Of a DNA stretch of 64,000 nt, positions 1 to 8,987 are shown in pieces. Every line of letters starts with the position of its first letter. The stretch's first letter is position 1. The DNA is taken from the NCBI RefSeq assembly GCF_014268585.2, contig NZ_CP077092.1, positions 5,369,501-5,433,500 on the forward strand, read 5' to 3'. The position numbers and the translations under genes are program-made. Source of the stretch: Pseudomonas iranensis (GTDB lineage: Bacteria > Pseudomonadota > Gammaproteobacteria > Pseudomonadales > Pseudomonadaceae). The notes beneath the pieces are model-generated. The model was not told where the DNA came from, made no database searches, and saw only the letters and a program-made list of their open reading frames with translations.

Positions 1-555
1 CACGCGCTCGCCCTCGCGGACGAAGCCACTGACTTCGCATTGTTCATGAATCGTCACGTTCGGCAGCGCCAGCAGCGCGGCTTTCAGCGATTTGACCAGC
101 CGTGGATTGCGCACGTTGGCGACATCGGCCATGTAGATCGCTCGGCTGAAACCGCTGCCGAGCACCGGCACCGCGTCATGTGCCGCCGAGATATCCACAG
201 CCCGCAGCGGCCGATTTTCCCGCTCGGCCCAGGCCAGGGCTGCGGTTTCATCGTCCAGATCCAGCCAATACAGGCCAGTGGTGTGCACCTCAGGATCAAC
301 CCCCGTGTCGGCAAACAAGCGCTGGCCGAGCTGTGGATAAAAGTCCTGCGACCAATGCGCCAGCGCGGTGACCGCCGGGCTGTAGCGCCACGGGTACAGC
401 GGCGAAACGATACCGCCGCCGGCCCAGGACGACTCCTGGCCGACATTCGAGCGATCCAGCAGCACCACGCTGCGCACTTCGGAGGCGAGATTGTAGGCGG
501 TGAGCAGGCCAATCACCCCGCCGCCGACAATCACCACTTGCTGTTGCCTGGTCAT
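1..555 (-). CDS. thiO: Glycine oxidase ThiO, N-terminal 185 codons (runs off window)
   Basis: FAD-dependent D-amino-acid-oxidase-family enzyme that oxidises glycine to the imine used to build the thiazole ring of thiamine. Reading from the ATG at 553-555 gives MTRQQQVVIVGGGVIGLL, a dinucleotide-binding fold with the GxGxxG FAD loop at residues 11-16. A WAGGGIVSPLYPWRY segment typical of ThiO follows near residue 45. The C-terminal half lies beyond base 1. It sits 56 bp downstream of pilE on the same strand, where thiO is found beside the minor pilins in other pseudomonads. Other DAO-family enzymes are possible in principle, but motif and synteny favour ThiO. Confidence 0.88.
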   Translation of the reverse strand, partial: MTRQQQVVIVGGGVIGLLTAYNLASEVRSVVLLDRSNVGQESSWAGGGIVSPLYPWRYSPAVTALAHWSQDFYPQLGQRLFADTGVDPEVHTTGLYWLDLDDETAALAWAERENRPLRAVDISAAHDAVPVLGSGFSRAIYMADVANVRNPRLVKSLKAALLALPNVTIHEQCEVSGFVREGERV

Positions 556-611
556 GTTTGATCCAACCGTAAAAAGACAGTGGGCGCAAAAGGCGCCCGA
601 AAAAGAATGCG

Positions 612-1013
612 TCAGCGGCCCCAGCAATCCTTGGCGGTCACTCCGGTGGCCGCGTTGTTCATGCTTCGCACGCCGGTGTTGGTGAGGGTGAAATCTCCGC
701 ACTTGTCGGTGGCCATGGCCGAGCCGGTTTTACGCACCGCGGTCAGCACAAAGGTCTGGTCGGTCAGCGTCGGGGTGATGGTGTAGAAATCATTGCCCGT
801 GCTCAGTCCGGTGACGCCGGTGTAGACATTGTTGCGGGTGTAGAAGCGTTCGAGGGTCTGCGCCTGCTCCGAGAGCAGCGAAACCACTTCGGCGCGACGG
901 CCCTTCTTCACGTATTCGTTGTAGCTGGGAATGCTGATGGTGAGGATGATCCCGATAATCGCGATAACGATCATGATCTCGATCAGGGTAAAACCTCGGC
1001 TGGTTCTGCGCAT
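612..1013 (-). CDS. pilE: Minor type IV pilin PilE
   Basis: 133-residue minor pilin that primes or joins the type IV pilus at the inner membrane. It begins with a short basic leader ending in RGFTLIEIMIVIAIIGI, the class III signal peptide cut by PilD before the Phe, with the conserved Glu at mature position 5. Two Cys in the C-terminal part (KCGDF and KDCWGR) would form the usual pilin disulfide loop. It is the last pilus gene of the operon and starts 15 bp after the pilY1 stop; no pilY2 gene lies between them. The TIGR-type PilE family usually has 130-145 residues, so it looks complete. Confidence 0.92.
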   Translation of the reverse strand: MRRTSRGFTLIEIMIVIAIIGIILTISIPSYNEYVKKGRRAEVVSLLSEQAQTLERFYTRNNVYTGVTGLSTGNDFYTITPTLTDQTFVLTAVRKTGSAMATDKCGDFTLTNTGVRSMNNAATGVTAKDCWGR

Positions 1014-1028
1014 GCCTCAAATTCTCGC

Positions 1029-4000
1029 TTACTGGATTTGTCGCCACATGATACGACGGCTGCCGCCGCCACCCTTCTCTACAATGGTGGTGATGACGCC
1101 ACTGGTGTCGGTAACGTACTTTCCCGTACCACCGGCGGAAATGAAGTTCAGGGTCGGATTGCCGCCGGTGAATACCACGCCACTGGATATCGTGTCGTTG
1201 CTGTCGACCAAACGGTCGCCAGTGGTGTCGATCACGGCATAGTTGAGCATCTTACCGTTGAACGCATCGAGTTCGACCAACCTGCCCGTACCAAAGCTCG
1301 AACAAGGGTCGGTGGTATCGACGCTGGCGGTGGTAAAAACGATTCGCCCCAGCACAATGCTGGCCTGGTTGATCACGCGCTCGCCGGTCAGCACGTTGTT
1401 ATACACCAGCGGCAGATACCAGCCTTTCTCTGCCGGATAGGTCGTTTCATTCTGGCTGGTGGTCAGAAACTGCCCGGAACTGCCGGAGAACGAGCCGGTA
1501 ATCGCCTGCGCCTGCAAACTGCTGACGGTGATTTGGCCGGCCCCACCCTCTGCATCCCAGATTGAATAGAACGCCTGCAGATCCTTGTTGGTCTTGTCGG
1601 CAGTCTCGTTGAACTTGCCGGTGCCAAAGAACACTTGCTTGCCGCCCTGCGGATTATCCGCCAGCAGCGGTTGCGCAGTAATCGGCTGCGTTGCCCCACC
1701 CGGGGCGGTAAACAAAGGCTTGCCGGCAAACGCCACGCCCCAGCTTTCTGCCCCGGGTGCGCTCAAGTCGAATTTCCACATACGCCCCTTCAGGTCACCA
1801 GCGTAGGCAGCCTGCACCACGTTCGAGGAATTGACCCTGAGTTTTACCGAAGACAGACCGTTAGTGGTTTCCGTGCTGTCGATGACGATTTTCCTGATCA
1901 GCGAACCATCCATTGCATCCAGTACATACAACGCTGCAACCCCCGAATTGCTGCCGTAACCATTGGCGATGAATGTCGCCCAGCGACCATTGGCCAAGCG
2001 TGCCACTTCCGGACGCGCGTAGGCGTAACCCAGATCATTGAAAGCATTCGACGCATTTGCCGTAGCCGGCGCACTGACTTCCCACAGTGCCTTGATCACG
2101 TTGCCTGCCGAGGCATCGAACAGTTGCAGTCCGTAGAAGGTTTTGCCACCGGCCCCCGTTCCGCCAATGGCCAGCGTTCTCCAGGTGGTGCCGGCCTGCG
2201 CATCGAACACTCCGAGTTGACCGTCCACGAGAAACTTGTGGCTGACGCCGTTGACGTAATTGGTATCCGCAATCAGCCGCAACGAAGGCAGCACGCTGGA
2301 AGGCATGTAGGCATAACGGCGGGTGCCGTTCGCCGAATTGATCACGTTGACGAAACCGTCGTTGGCGTTCACCACCAGACTGGCATTCATGTTCGCAGCC
2401 TTGGTGGTCAGGTAGTTGGTGTAACTGCTGTCACCCGTCAGATCGGATGCGGACTTGTCTGATGGCGACGCGAGCACCAGCGGCGAATTGATGATGTCGC
2501 CCAGCAGCGCAGTGCGCACTTTGAGCCCGGTCCTGTTGGTCCCTTTGCTCCACTCCACCAGTTCAGTGCCGCTGATACCGGTGGGCAGGCCCTGATTCAG
2601 CGTGTTCTGCTGGGCTGGGGAAAAGCTGCCGAATGCCAGAGCAATGGGCGTATTGCTCAAGGTGTTCCATGACTGGAAAGTCGGCGCTGTAGCAGAGGGC
2701 ACGATGGTGGTGTCGGTCGACCATTGCGCCGCCGAGGTATTTACCGTGCCGGTCGAGGTAAAGCCGAACGACCTGATCGTGCCGCGCCAATCCTTGGGAT
2801 CGTAGGTTGTCTGGTAAAAACTGCTGCCACTGGTCAACGTACTGCTGCTGGCAACACCGGCACCACCGGAGCCGGCCTTGGAAGTGATATCGCTGAGTGC
2901 CGACGATAACGCCGCATTGAGCCCGGAGCTGTCGGTCGCCTGGTAATACCTGCCCTGCCCGTAACTGGCAGCGTCGGACAACATGTCGTTATCCGCCGCG
3001 AAACCCACGGTGTAGGTGTTCATGTCCTGCCGGGGAAAATCCACCGCGTTCCAGCTCTTGCCGGCGGCGTCGGTGCCGGTCGAGCGCATGTCGATGTCGA
3101 AGGCGAATTTGGCGATGTCATCCAGATACAGCGTGTCACCTTCGCCGTCACCGTTGAGGTTGTCGCCATCGTTATTCACGCCATCCCAGTTCGGTAAGCG
3201 ACTGCCTCCCAGCGGATCGTTGGTCGGGAAGGTACGGTCATAGGTCGGCAAGCCATCGGTAATCACCACGCCGTAGTTTTTCTGGCAGCGGTATTGAATC
3301 GGACTGGTATAGGTCGCCGGTGTGCCGTTGTAGTAAGGCGCCAAGCCACGCATGTAGCGCGTGACTTCGTAATAGCTCTCGGCCAATGGCGTGTTGGCCA
3401 CGGCGTTCAAGCCGTTGATCGATGAGATCAGCGCGTTGTAGTTGGTGTCTGCCTGGGCCTGGGTGACGCTGCCCGCGACGGGTGACAAATCGGTGATCGA
3501 GCGGGCGATGAAACCGCCGTTGCCCGGGTTGCTGCTGGTCGCCGGATTGAATGTCGACAGGCCCATGCGCAAGCTGCGGTTGCTGCTCACCAGTGCAGTG
3601 GAAACGTTGCGCGCGACGTTCATCCGGTAATCGTTGGGGATCGCCCCCGTGGTGAAGTCGCGGGTGCCGTTGCTGTTGGCGAGGCCGACTATGTAGGAAA
3701 TGTAATCGGCGGAATACCGAGTGTTCTCATTGCCTACGGGGTCGGGCAGCTTGAGGCACAACGGCGCCACGCTGTTGTTGTAGAACGCGTAGGCGCCTCC
3801 CGAGCAGCCGGAGGTTGGCAGGCTCGATAGAAACACTGTGTCGCCAGTAATCTGCGGTGCATTGAGTGCAGAGCACAAGCCGAGGAAGGCATTGCACTGC
3901 CGGGCGGGAGTGCGGTTGACGTTCGGGTCGAATCCGGCGGCGTAGATGATGCTGTTCATACTGCCGGAGTCGTCGATTAGCAGCATCACGTTTGGCGCTA

Positions 4001-4118
4001 CCGCAGCCGCGCTCAGCAATGGCGAATCGGAAGGCGTGAAAGCCCAGGCCGGTGCCGCCAGGTAACAACTCAGCAGCATGCCGATCAGCAGCGACACGCC
4101 GCGCTCAATACTTCGCAT
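1029..4118 (-). CDS. pilY1: Type IV pilus tip adhesin / mechanosensor PilY1
   Basis: About 1029 residues. A Sec signal peptide ends near AWA (residue 28). It is followed at once by a von Willebrand A-type region with the MIDAS signature LLIDDSGSMN (DxSxS near residues 51-55), and an Asp/Asn-rich NNDGDNLNGDGEGD stretch near residue 320 that looks like a metal loop. The C-terminal half is the PilY1 beta-propeller (VVNANDGFVNV, FLVDGQLGVFDA), with a second Asp-rich loop (DTTGDRLVDSND) near the C-terminus. In P. aeruginosa PilY1 sits at the pilus tip, controls retraction through calcium and signals surface contact. A GTG lies six bases upstream at 4124, but GGAGAG is spaced correctly only for the ATG at 4118. 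The start overlaps the end of pilX by 14 bp. Confidence 0.93.
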   Translation of the reverse strand: MRSIERGVSLLIGMLLSCYLAAPAWAFTPSDSPLLSAAAVAPNVMLLIDDSGSMNSIIYAAGFDPNVNRTPARQCNAFLGLCSALNAPQITGDTVFLSSLPTSGCSGGAYAFYNNSVAPLCLKLPDPVGNENTRYSADYISYIVGLANSNGTRDFTTGAIPNDYRMNVARNVSTALVSSNRSLRMGLSTFNPATSSNPGNGGFIARSITDLSPVAGSVTQAQADTNYNALISSINGLNAVANTPLAESYYEVTRYMRGLAPYYNGTPATYTSPIQYRCQKNYGVVITDGLPTYDRTFPTNDPLGGSRLPNWDGVNNDGDNLNGDGEGDTLYLDDIAKFAFDIDMRSTGTDAAGKSWNAVDFPRQDMNTYTVGFAADNDMLSDAASYGQGRYYQATDSSGLNAALSSALSDITSKAGSGGAGVASSSTLTSGSSFYQTTYDPKDWRGTIRSFGFTSTGTVNTSAAQWSTDTTIVPSATAPTFQSWNTLSNTPIALAFGSFSPAQQNTLNQGLPTGISGTELVEWSKGTNRTGLKVRTALLGDIINSPLVLASPSDKSASDLTGDSSYTNYLTTKAANMNASLVVNANDGFVNVINSANGTRRYAYMPSSVLPSLRLIADTNYVNGVSHKFLVDGQLGVFDAQAGTTWRTLAIGGTGAGGKTFYGLQLFDASAGNVIKALWEVSAPATANASNAFNDLGYAYARPEVARLANGRWATFIANGYGSNSGVAALYVLDAMDGSLIRKIVIDSTETTNGLSSVKLRVNSSNVVQAAYAGDLKGRMWKFDLSAPGAESWGVAFAGKPLFTAPGGATQPITAQPLLADNPQGGKQVFFGTGKFNETADKTNKDLQAFYSIWDAEGGAGQITVSSLQAQAITGSFSGSSGQFLTTSQNETTYPAEKGWYLPLVYNNVLTGERVINQASIVLGRIVFTTASVDTTDPCSSFGTGRLVELDAFNGKMLNYAVIDTTGDRLVDSNDTISSGVVFTGGNPTLNFISAGGTGKYVTDTSGVITTIVEKGGGGSRRIMWRQIQ

Positions 4119-4584
4119 AGACACTCTCCACCACGCTACGCGAATTGCCGGCGATGCCGACCGCAGTCACTCGATATAAGGTTGCCGAGGTGTTACTGGG
4201 CACGTTCACCGCCGTCAGGGTCGTGCCGATGTTCTGCACGCCATAAAAGCCATTACCGGCGGCGATCCAGGTCACCCCGGAGGTCGAATTGAAGCTGGCC
4301 GAGCTGACCGATGACGATTCCGCCGGCGGCAGACATTGGCTCGTGCCGCTGCACACCGCCAACGAATAACTGTCCAGTTGCACTGCGCTCTCGCCGACAC
4401 GCAATGCCGCTTCGGCCGCCTGAAATGATTGATTGCGCAGGCTTACGCTGCCGGCCATTTTCTCTTGCAGGTTGGCGCTCTGCATCGAGGACAAACCGAT
4501 CAATGTCAGCAACAGCAGAAACACCAGACTGACCAACAAGACCATGCCGCGCTGGGCCTGACGTTGCTGCAAGGAAATCCTCAT
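4105..4584 (-). CDS. pilX: Minor pilin PilX
   Basis: 159 residues. The N-terminus MRISLQQRQAQRGMVLLVSL carries a PilX-type leader followed by a hydrophobic helix (LVSLVFLLLLTLIGLSSMQ) and the family's QEKMAGS segment. A frame extension to 4623 adds 13 residues without a leader, so the ATG at 4582-4584 is chosen. PilX is an inner-membrane-derived minor pilin that forms the tip complex with PilV, PilW and FimU and recruits PilY1. It begins 10 bp after the pilW stop, and its end overlaps the pilY1 start, which suggests translational coupling. Confidence 0.88.
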   Translation of the reverse strand: MRISLQQRQAQRGMVLLVSLVFLLLLTLIGLSSMQSANLQEKMAGSVSLRNQSFQAAEAALRVGESAVQLDSYSLAVCSGTSQCLPPAESSSVSSASFNSTSGVTWIAAGNGFYGVQNIGTTLTAVNVPSNTSATLYRVTAVGIAGNSRSVVESVYAKY

Positions 4585-4594
4585 CGCCGCCCCC

Positions 4595-5308
4595 TCATGG
4601 CAAGCGATTGCGCAATGCCGCAACCACGTTGAAGGTTTGATTGCGCACCCGATTGTTCGGGTCGGTGAGGGTCAGGCTCAGGCGCACACTGCGGATGCGC
4701 GCGGGATCGCCAGGGTTGCTGCTGTAGGTTGAGGCTGCGACGTCGGTCGCCGAGCTGGCCAGGCCGAAGGTGACGTTGAAGGCGCTGACGTTGTTCACCA
4801 GCACTTGCTGCGCCGGATTGCCGCTGCCGGTGCCCATGAGGATCTGATTATTGCTGAAGCTGTAGATCAGGCGCCGGATCGGGAACGCGATCTGCCCCGT
4901 GGTCGGGCTGCGCAATCCGCTGTAGGCGACCGCGCTGTTGCGACAATCGGAAATCACCGTCCAGGTCGGCGTTCCCCCGCCGCTGCCGACATCGGCGGTG
5001 ACCAGGGTCAGCTTGAGACTGGCGTTGTCCCAGTTGATCGGGGTAAGTTGCGCGGCGTTGAAATCCCCTGCTGAGCTGGAGTCGACGATGGTGCCGAGAC
5101 AACCGAACATGCCGACCATGCGGATTTCCTGAATCATTTTGCTGAGGACGAAGCGCGCATCCTCCTGCATCGCTGCGGCGCTGTTCTGGCTGACGTAGGT
5201 GTTTTTTGCGGCGATGAAAATCTGCACCACACCGAGTACAACGATCAAACCCAAAGCCAGAGCAATCAGCAACTCGATCAGGCCGAAACCACGGTTGGAA
5301 CGCGTCAT
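4595..5308 (-). CDS. pilW: Minor pilin PilW
   Basis: 237 residues. It starts MTRSNRGFGLIELLIALALG, a prepilin leader with Gly before Phe and Glu at mature position 5, followed by a long hydrophobic helix. PilW is the largest of the minor pilins that prime pilus assembly and links PilX/PilY1 to the core complex. The C-terminal part is Ser/Asn-rich with two central Cys (FGCLG, SDCRN). The ATG overlaps the pilV stop by 4 bp (ATGA), which fits a coupled operon reading fimU to pilE. Confidence 0.9.
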   Translation of the reverse strand: MTRSNRGFGLIELLIALALGLIVVLGVVQIFIAAKNTYVSQNSAAAMQEDARFVLSKMIQEIRMVGMFGCLGTIVDSSSAGDFNAAQLTPINWDNASLKLTLVTADVGSGGGTPTWTVISDCRNSAVAYSGLRSPTTGQIAFPIRRLIYSFSNNQILMGTGSGNPAQQVLVNNVSAFNVTFGLASSATDVAASTYSSNPGDPARIRSVRLSLTLTDPNNRVRNQTFNVVAALRNRLP

Positions 5309-5754
5309 GGCGTGGCCACCGGATCGACCGCCGCCCGGCTGGTCAGGACGAAACTGCGCTGGGCACTGGCAGCGTTCGCCGCGCGCGCATCGCTCCAGGT
5401 AATGGTGATGGTGTAGACCCGCTGGTTGAGGGTGATACTGCCCGTCGCGGTCGGGCCGCCGAAGTTGGCGATATTGGTGGTGAAGTCGTAGAGGTCCTGG
5501 TCCCGCGCATTACTGAGGTTGCCCGAGGTCGGTGGCGTAACGGTGTAGTTGGCGCCGGAATTGGCGCGGATGCGATCCATCATGTCATAGGCGATGAAGC
5601 TGGCCTGACTGGTCATCCGCGAACTGTCGGTGTACTTCAGCGCATTGAGCTGCACCGCCGCTGCGCCCAACAGCCCGACGGTGAGAATCAGCAGCGCGAC
5701 CAGCACTTCGATCAGCGTCATGCCCTCCTGTGCGTTTTTGCTCCCTGCCCTCAT
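5305..5754 (-). CDS. pilV: Minor pilin PilV
   Basis: 149 residues from the ATG at 5752-5754 (MRAGSKNAQEGMTLIEVLVA). The leader has Gly-Met at the processing site instead of Gly-Phe, as is usual for PilV, and Glu at mature position 5. The start codon overlaps the fimU stop as ATGA; a longer reading to 5793 would run into fimU and has no leader logic. It forms part of the FimU-PilV-PilW-PilX priming complex. The frame ends in an overlap with pilW. Confidence 0.9.
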   Translation of the reverse strand: MRAGSKNAQEGMTLIEVLVALLILTVGLLGAAAVQLNALKYTDSSRMTSQASFIAYDMMDRIRANSGANYTVTPPTSGNLSNARDQDLYDFTTNIANFGGPTATGSITLNQRVYTITITWSDARAANAASAQRSFVLTSRAAVDPVATP

Positions 5755-6224
5755 CCGCAATTTCCACCCAGTTGAATGCGTCCGTTCAAACACACGTTCA
5801 GCGTCCTGCTTTGCGTGCCCAGCGTGTAACCGATGACTACCGCCGTCGCCGGTGCCGCCAGACCACCAAGATTGTTGAAATCCAGCGCGGTCACTCCTGA
5901 GGGTAGCGTCAGAGTCGCGCCGCTGCTCATCGCTGGAACAACCCGCAACACATTGGCCGGATTGCCAGTACTGTCGTAGACCGCCAGCTCACCGGTCCAG
6001 ACACTGCCGCCAGCGGTCGGACGCAGACGCGTGGTCACGCCGCGATTGATCGCTTCGAGGCGAGCGAAATTGATCGCGCGCTGCAAGTCGCCGACTTCGG
6101 TATCCGCCTTGCTGCTCTGGATCGTACGGGTAAAGGCCGGCACCGCCAGCGTGATCAGTATCAGGAACACCGCAATGGCGACCAGCAACTCGACCAGCGT
6201 GAAACCTTTTGTACGAAGATCCAT
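5751..6224 (-). CDS. fimU: Minor pilin FimU (GspH/FimT family)
   Basis: 157 residues starting MDLRTKGFTLVELLVAIAVF at 6222-6224. This is a prepilin leader with Glu at mature position 5, then a GspH/FimT-type beta-rich domain. Cys residues near the C-terminus (NVCLNG and GGNCG) could form a disulfide. The open frame continues upstream to 6533, but that extension lacks a leader and overlaps the divergent fimT-like gene. It is the first gene of the minor-pilin operon. FimU connects the tip complex to the major pilin. FimT and FimU are close paralogues, so the symbol rests on operon position. Confidence 0.82.
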   Translation of the reverse strand: MDLRTKGFTLVELLVAIAVFLILITLAVPAFTRTIQSSKADTEVGDLQRAINFARLEAINRGVTTRLRPTAGGSVWTGELAVYDSTGNPANVLRVVPAMSSGATLTLPSGVTALDFNNLGGLAAPATAVVIGYTLGTQSRTLNVCLNGRIQLGGNCG

Positions 6225-6354
6225 CGGTGCCCTCCGTTGCCGTCGGCTATACCTGCTTTTACACGCTAGAACATTCGCTCGGCACGCGCCGACTGATTTG
6301 CCCTGCGCGGCGCACGGATTGCGCTGCTCATACCATTCCACGGAGGGATTTTTC

Positions 6355-6924
6355 ATGCCGCAACACGGTTTCAGCCTGATTGAACTGCTTATGGGACTGG
6401 CGATTGGCGCAATTGTTCTGCTGCTGGTCAGCCCGGCGTTCGCCGCGCTCAAGCAAGCGACGCAGCGCGACAACGCGGCGCAGTCACTGCTCGAAGGCAT
6501 CCGCCACGCTCGCACACTGGCGATCACGCACAATCAGAGCGTGGTGATCCATGGCATCGACGGTGACTGGAGTCAGGGTTGGCGGATCATTCTGGATAGA
6601 AGCGGCAAGGGGCCGGAGGACAGCAGCAATCCGCTGCTGGTTGAACGCGCCAGCGAGGCGAAGGTGCCGATTGTCGGCAACTGGTGGGTGAGCCGCTATG
6701 TGCGGTTCAGTCATCTGGGGCAGCCACTGATGCCGGGGCGGCGATTTCAGGCGGGGACGATACACATCTGCTCGCCGCGCGAACCGGTCAGCCAGCGGCA
6801 GATCGTGCTGGCGGCGACCGGTCGCGTGCGCCTGGGCAGTCAGGAAACCGAGCAGGCGCTGTGCGACAAAGGCAGAAGCGTCAGATCGAACGGACGCGCA
6901 GCTCTTTCGGCATCGAGAACGTGA
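6355..6924 (+). CDS. fimT: FimT/GspH-like pseudopilin, standalone and divergent
   Basis: 189 residues. [19 protein letters not shown] is a prepilin leader with Glu at mature position 5. Its GspH-type domain carries the [14 protein letters not shown] stretch in which family members select helical surface residues. GGAGGGA sits 6 bases before the ATG. In P. aeruginosa fimT lies beside fimU on the same strand; here it is on the opposite strand, 130 bp from fimU. The last 44 bases overlap the 3' end of ispH, and the Arg/Ser-rich tail ([16 protein letters not shown]) is encoded by that overlap. FimT-family proteins have been linked to DNA binding during natural transformation elsewhere; for this gene that is an inference. 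Confidence 0.8.
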   Translation: MPQHGFSLIELLMGLAIGAIVLLLVSPAFAALKQATQRDNAAQSLLEGIRHARTLAITHNQSVVIHGIDGDWSQGWRIILDRSGKGPEDSSNPLLVERASEAKVPIVGNWWVSRYVRFSHLGQPLMPGRRFQAGTIHICSPREPVSQRQIVLAATGRVRLGSQETEQALCDKGRSVRSNGRAALSASRT

Positions 6925-7825
6925 TGTTCTCCTCACGGCCAGCCAGCTCGTCGGCACCGGTCGCACCCCAGGCCTGCAATTGCTGGATCACGCCCCGGAC
7001 CAGCACTTCCGGCGCCGAGGCGCCAGCGGTAATGCCGATGCGCTCGACGCCGTCGAACCAGCTCTGTTGCAGGTCCTCGGCACCGTCGATCAGGTACGCC
7101 GGAGTCGCCATGCGCTCAGCCAATTCGCGCAGACGGTTGGAGTTGGAACTGTTCGGGCTGCCGACCACCAGCACCACGTCGCACTCGTCGGCCAGTTGCT
7201 TGACGGCGTCCTGGCGGTTTTGTGTGGCGTAGCAGATGTCGTCCTTGCGCGGGCCACCGATGGCCGGGAAGCGCGTGCGCAGGGCATCGATCACACGGCT
7301 GGTGTCGTCCATCGACAAGGTTGTCTGGGTGACGAAAGCGAGTCTTTCCGAATCGCGTACCTGCAGTGCGGCCACGTCCTTTTCGTCTTCAACGAGGTAG
7401 ATCGCGCCGCCATTGCTGGCGTCGTACTGACCCATGGTTCCTTCGACTTCCGGGTGACCGGCGTGGCCGATCAGGATGCATTCACGACCGTCGCGGCTGT
7501 ATTTGGCGACTTCGATGTGCACCTTGGTCACCAGCGGGCAGGTTGCATCGAAGACTTTCAGGCCACGACCTGCAGCTTCATTGCGCACGGCTTGGGAAAC
7601 ACCGTGGGCGCTGAAGATGACGATCACGTCATCGGGCACCTGATCGAGCTCTTCGACGAAAATCGCGCCACGGCTGCGCAGGTCTTCGACGACGAACTTG
7701 TTGTGCACCACTTCGTGACGCACATAGATCGGTGGCCCGAAAACTTCCAGGGCGCGGTTGACGATTTCGATCGCCCGGTCCACACCGGCGCAGAAGCCAC
7801 GGGGGTTGGCGAGTTTGATTTGCAT
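6881..7825 (-). CDS. ispH: 4-hydroxy-3-methylbut-2-enyl diphosphate reductase IspH (LytB)
   Basis: 314 residues, the normal length. It makes IPP and DMAPP from HMBPP in the last step of the MEP isoprenoid pathway, using a [4Fe-4S] cluster. The three cluster Cys are visible in GFCAG (residue 12), DATCPL (about 96) and [10 protein letters not shown] (about 195). The start is the ATG at 7823-7825 giving [14 protein letters not shown]; the frame stays open to 7903, but that extension is not conserved-looking. It is downstream of fkpB on the same strand, separated by a repeat-filled 200-bp gap. Confidence 0.97.
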   Translation of the reverse strand: MQIKLANPRGFCAGVDRAIEIVNRALEVFGPPIYVRHEVVHNKFVVEDLRSRGAIFVEELDQVPDDVIVIFSAHGVSQAVRNEAAGRGLKVFDATCPLVTKVHIEVAKYSRDGRECILIGHAGHPEVEGTMGQYDASNGGAIYLVEDEKDVAALQVRDSERLAFVTQTTLSMDDTSRVIDALRTRFPAIGGPRKDDICYATQNRQDAVKQLADECDVVLVVGSPNSSNSNRLRELAERMATPAYLIDGAEDLQQSWFDGVERIGITAGASAPEVLVRGVIQQLQAWGATGADELAGREENITFSMPKELRVRSI

Positions 7826-7885
7826 GCTGTGCCTCGTGTCTTGCGCGCGAAAACAATGGAAAACAGACTGTGGAGACCTGCTTGT

Positions 7886-8010
7886 TGTGGCGAGGGAATT
7901 CATCCCGCTCGGCTGCTTAGCAGTCGTGGACCGTCAACGGACTTGTCTCAGAATCCGTTGACTGGTCTGGGGGCGCTTCGCACCCCAGCGGGATAGATCC
8001 CCTCGCCACA
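7886..8010. repeat. Long inverted repeat, GTGGCGAGGG family, copy 1
   Basis: The outer arms read TGTGGCGAGGGAATTCATCC on the left and, inverted, on the right (GGATAGATCCCCTCGCCACA), so the unit could fold into a long imperfect hairpin. It contains GGCTGC..AGCAGTCG on the left and GGGGCGCTTCGCACCCC on the right. Similar units occur at 48054-48147 and 60200-60302. It fills the gap between fkpB and ispH inside an otherwise tight minus-strand gene cluster. Confidence 0.75.
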
Positions 8011-8029
8011 GAAGCTCACTCCTGCATTT

Positions 8030-8482
8030 TTAGATCGCTTTGACGGAAATGATTTCCACGTCAAAGGTCAGCGTCTTGCCCGCCAGCGGGTGGTTGAAGT
8101 CGACGGTCACTTGCGTGTCGTCGAATTCCTTCACCACACCTGGCAATTCAGTATTGGCCGCATCGTTGAAGATCACCAGCAGACCCGGCGACAACTCCAT
8201 GTCGGTGAACTGCGAACGCGGGATGGTCTGCACGTTCTGCGGGTTCGGCTGACCAAAAGCGCTTTCCGGCTCGACGGTCAGGGTGCGCTTGTCGCCGGCC
8301 TTGAAGCCGAACAGTGCGGCTTCGAAGCCCGGCAGCAGGTTGCCATCGCCGACCTTGAACGTCGCCGGGGCCTTGTCGAAGGTACTGTCGACGGTGTCAC
8401 CGTTTTCCAGGCGCAAAGCAAAGTGCAGCGTAACTTCGGTGTTCTGGCCGATGCGTTGCTCAGTCGATAGCGGTTCAGTCAT
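8030..8482 (-). CDS. fkpB: FKBP-type peptidyl-prolyl isomerase, SlpA/FkpB type
   Basis: 150 residues from the ATG at 8480-8482 ([20 protein letters not shown]). It is a cytoplasmic SlyD-like FKBP with an inserted flap domain (NPQNVQTIPRSQF). The FKBP core is seen in ENGDTVDSTF and LLPGFEAALFGFKAGDK. It catalyses prolyl cis-trans isomerisation and acts as a chaperone. The start overlaps the lspA stop by 8 bp; an upstream extension to 8563 lies wholly inside lspA. The ileS-lspA-fkpB-ispH order matches E. coli and other gamma-proteobacteria. Confidence 0.93.
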   Translation of the reverse strand: MTEPLSTEQRIGQNTEVTLHFALRLENGDTVDSTFDKAPATFKVGDGNLLPGFEAALFGFKAGDKRTLTVEPESAFGQPNPQNVQTIPRSQFTDMELSPGLLVIFNDAANTELPGVVKEFDDTQVTVDFNHPLAGKTLTFDVEIISVKAI

Positions 8483-8987
8483 GAGCAGCCTCTTCGGTTT
8501 TCTTCGATTTGAACATGTCCAGTGCCAGCATGATCGCGCCAACGGTGATCGCGCTGTCGGCAATGTTGAACGCCGGGAAATACCAGCGGTTCTGCCAGTG
8601 CACCAGAATGAAGTCGATCACATGGCCCAGGGCAATGCGGTCATACAGGTTGCCCAGCGCGCCACCCAGCACCAACGCCAGGGCGACGGCCAGCCAGGTG
8701 TCGTTGCGACCCAGACGCTTGAGCCAGACCACCAGCACGGCACTGACCACAATCGCGATCAGGGCAAACAGCCAGCGCTGCCAGCCGGAGCTGTCGGCGA
8801 GGAAGCTGAAGGCAGCGCCAGTGTTGTAGGCCAGGGTCCAGCTGAACAGGTCGGGAATGATCACGATCTGCTGGAACATTTCGAGCTTGGCTTCGAAGTA
8901 GAACTTGCTGGCCTGGTCAATGACCAGAACCAGCAAGCTCAACCAAAGCCAGCTCAGCCGTCCGAAACGGCCAACGGCATCAGGCAT
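8475..8987 (-). CDS. lspA: Lipoprotein signal peptidase LspA (signal peptidase II)
   Basis: 170 residues, four membrane helices. It removes the signal peptide from diacylated prolipoproteins in the inner membrane. Catalytic Asp pair is visible in GHVIDFI and FNIADSAI, and the conserved YNTGAAFSF and [10 protein letters not shown] motifs are present. It overlaps ileS upstream by 8 bp and fkpB downstream by 8 bp, so translation of the three genes is probably coupled. Lipobox proteins at 23069 and 30939 in this window would be substrates. Confidence 0.97.
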   Translation of the reverse strand: MPDAVGRFGRLSWLWLSLLVLVIDQASKFYFEAKLEMFQQIVIIPDLFSWTLAYNTGAAFSFLADSSGWQRWLFALIAIVVSAVLVVWLKRLGRNDTWLAVALALVLGGALGNLYDRIALGHVIDFILVHWQNRWYFPAFNIADSAITVGAIMLALDMFKSKKTEEAAHD

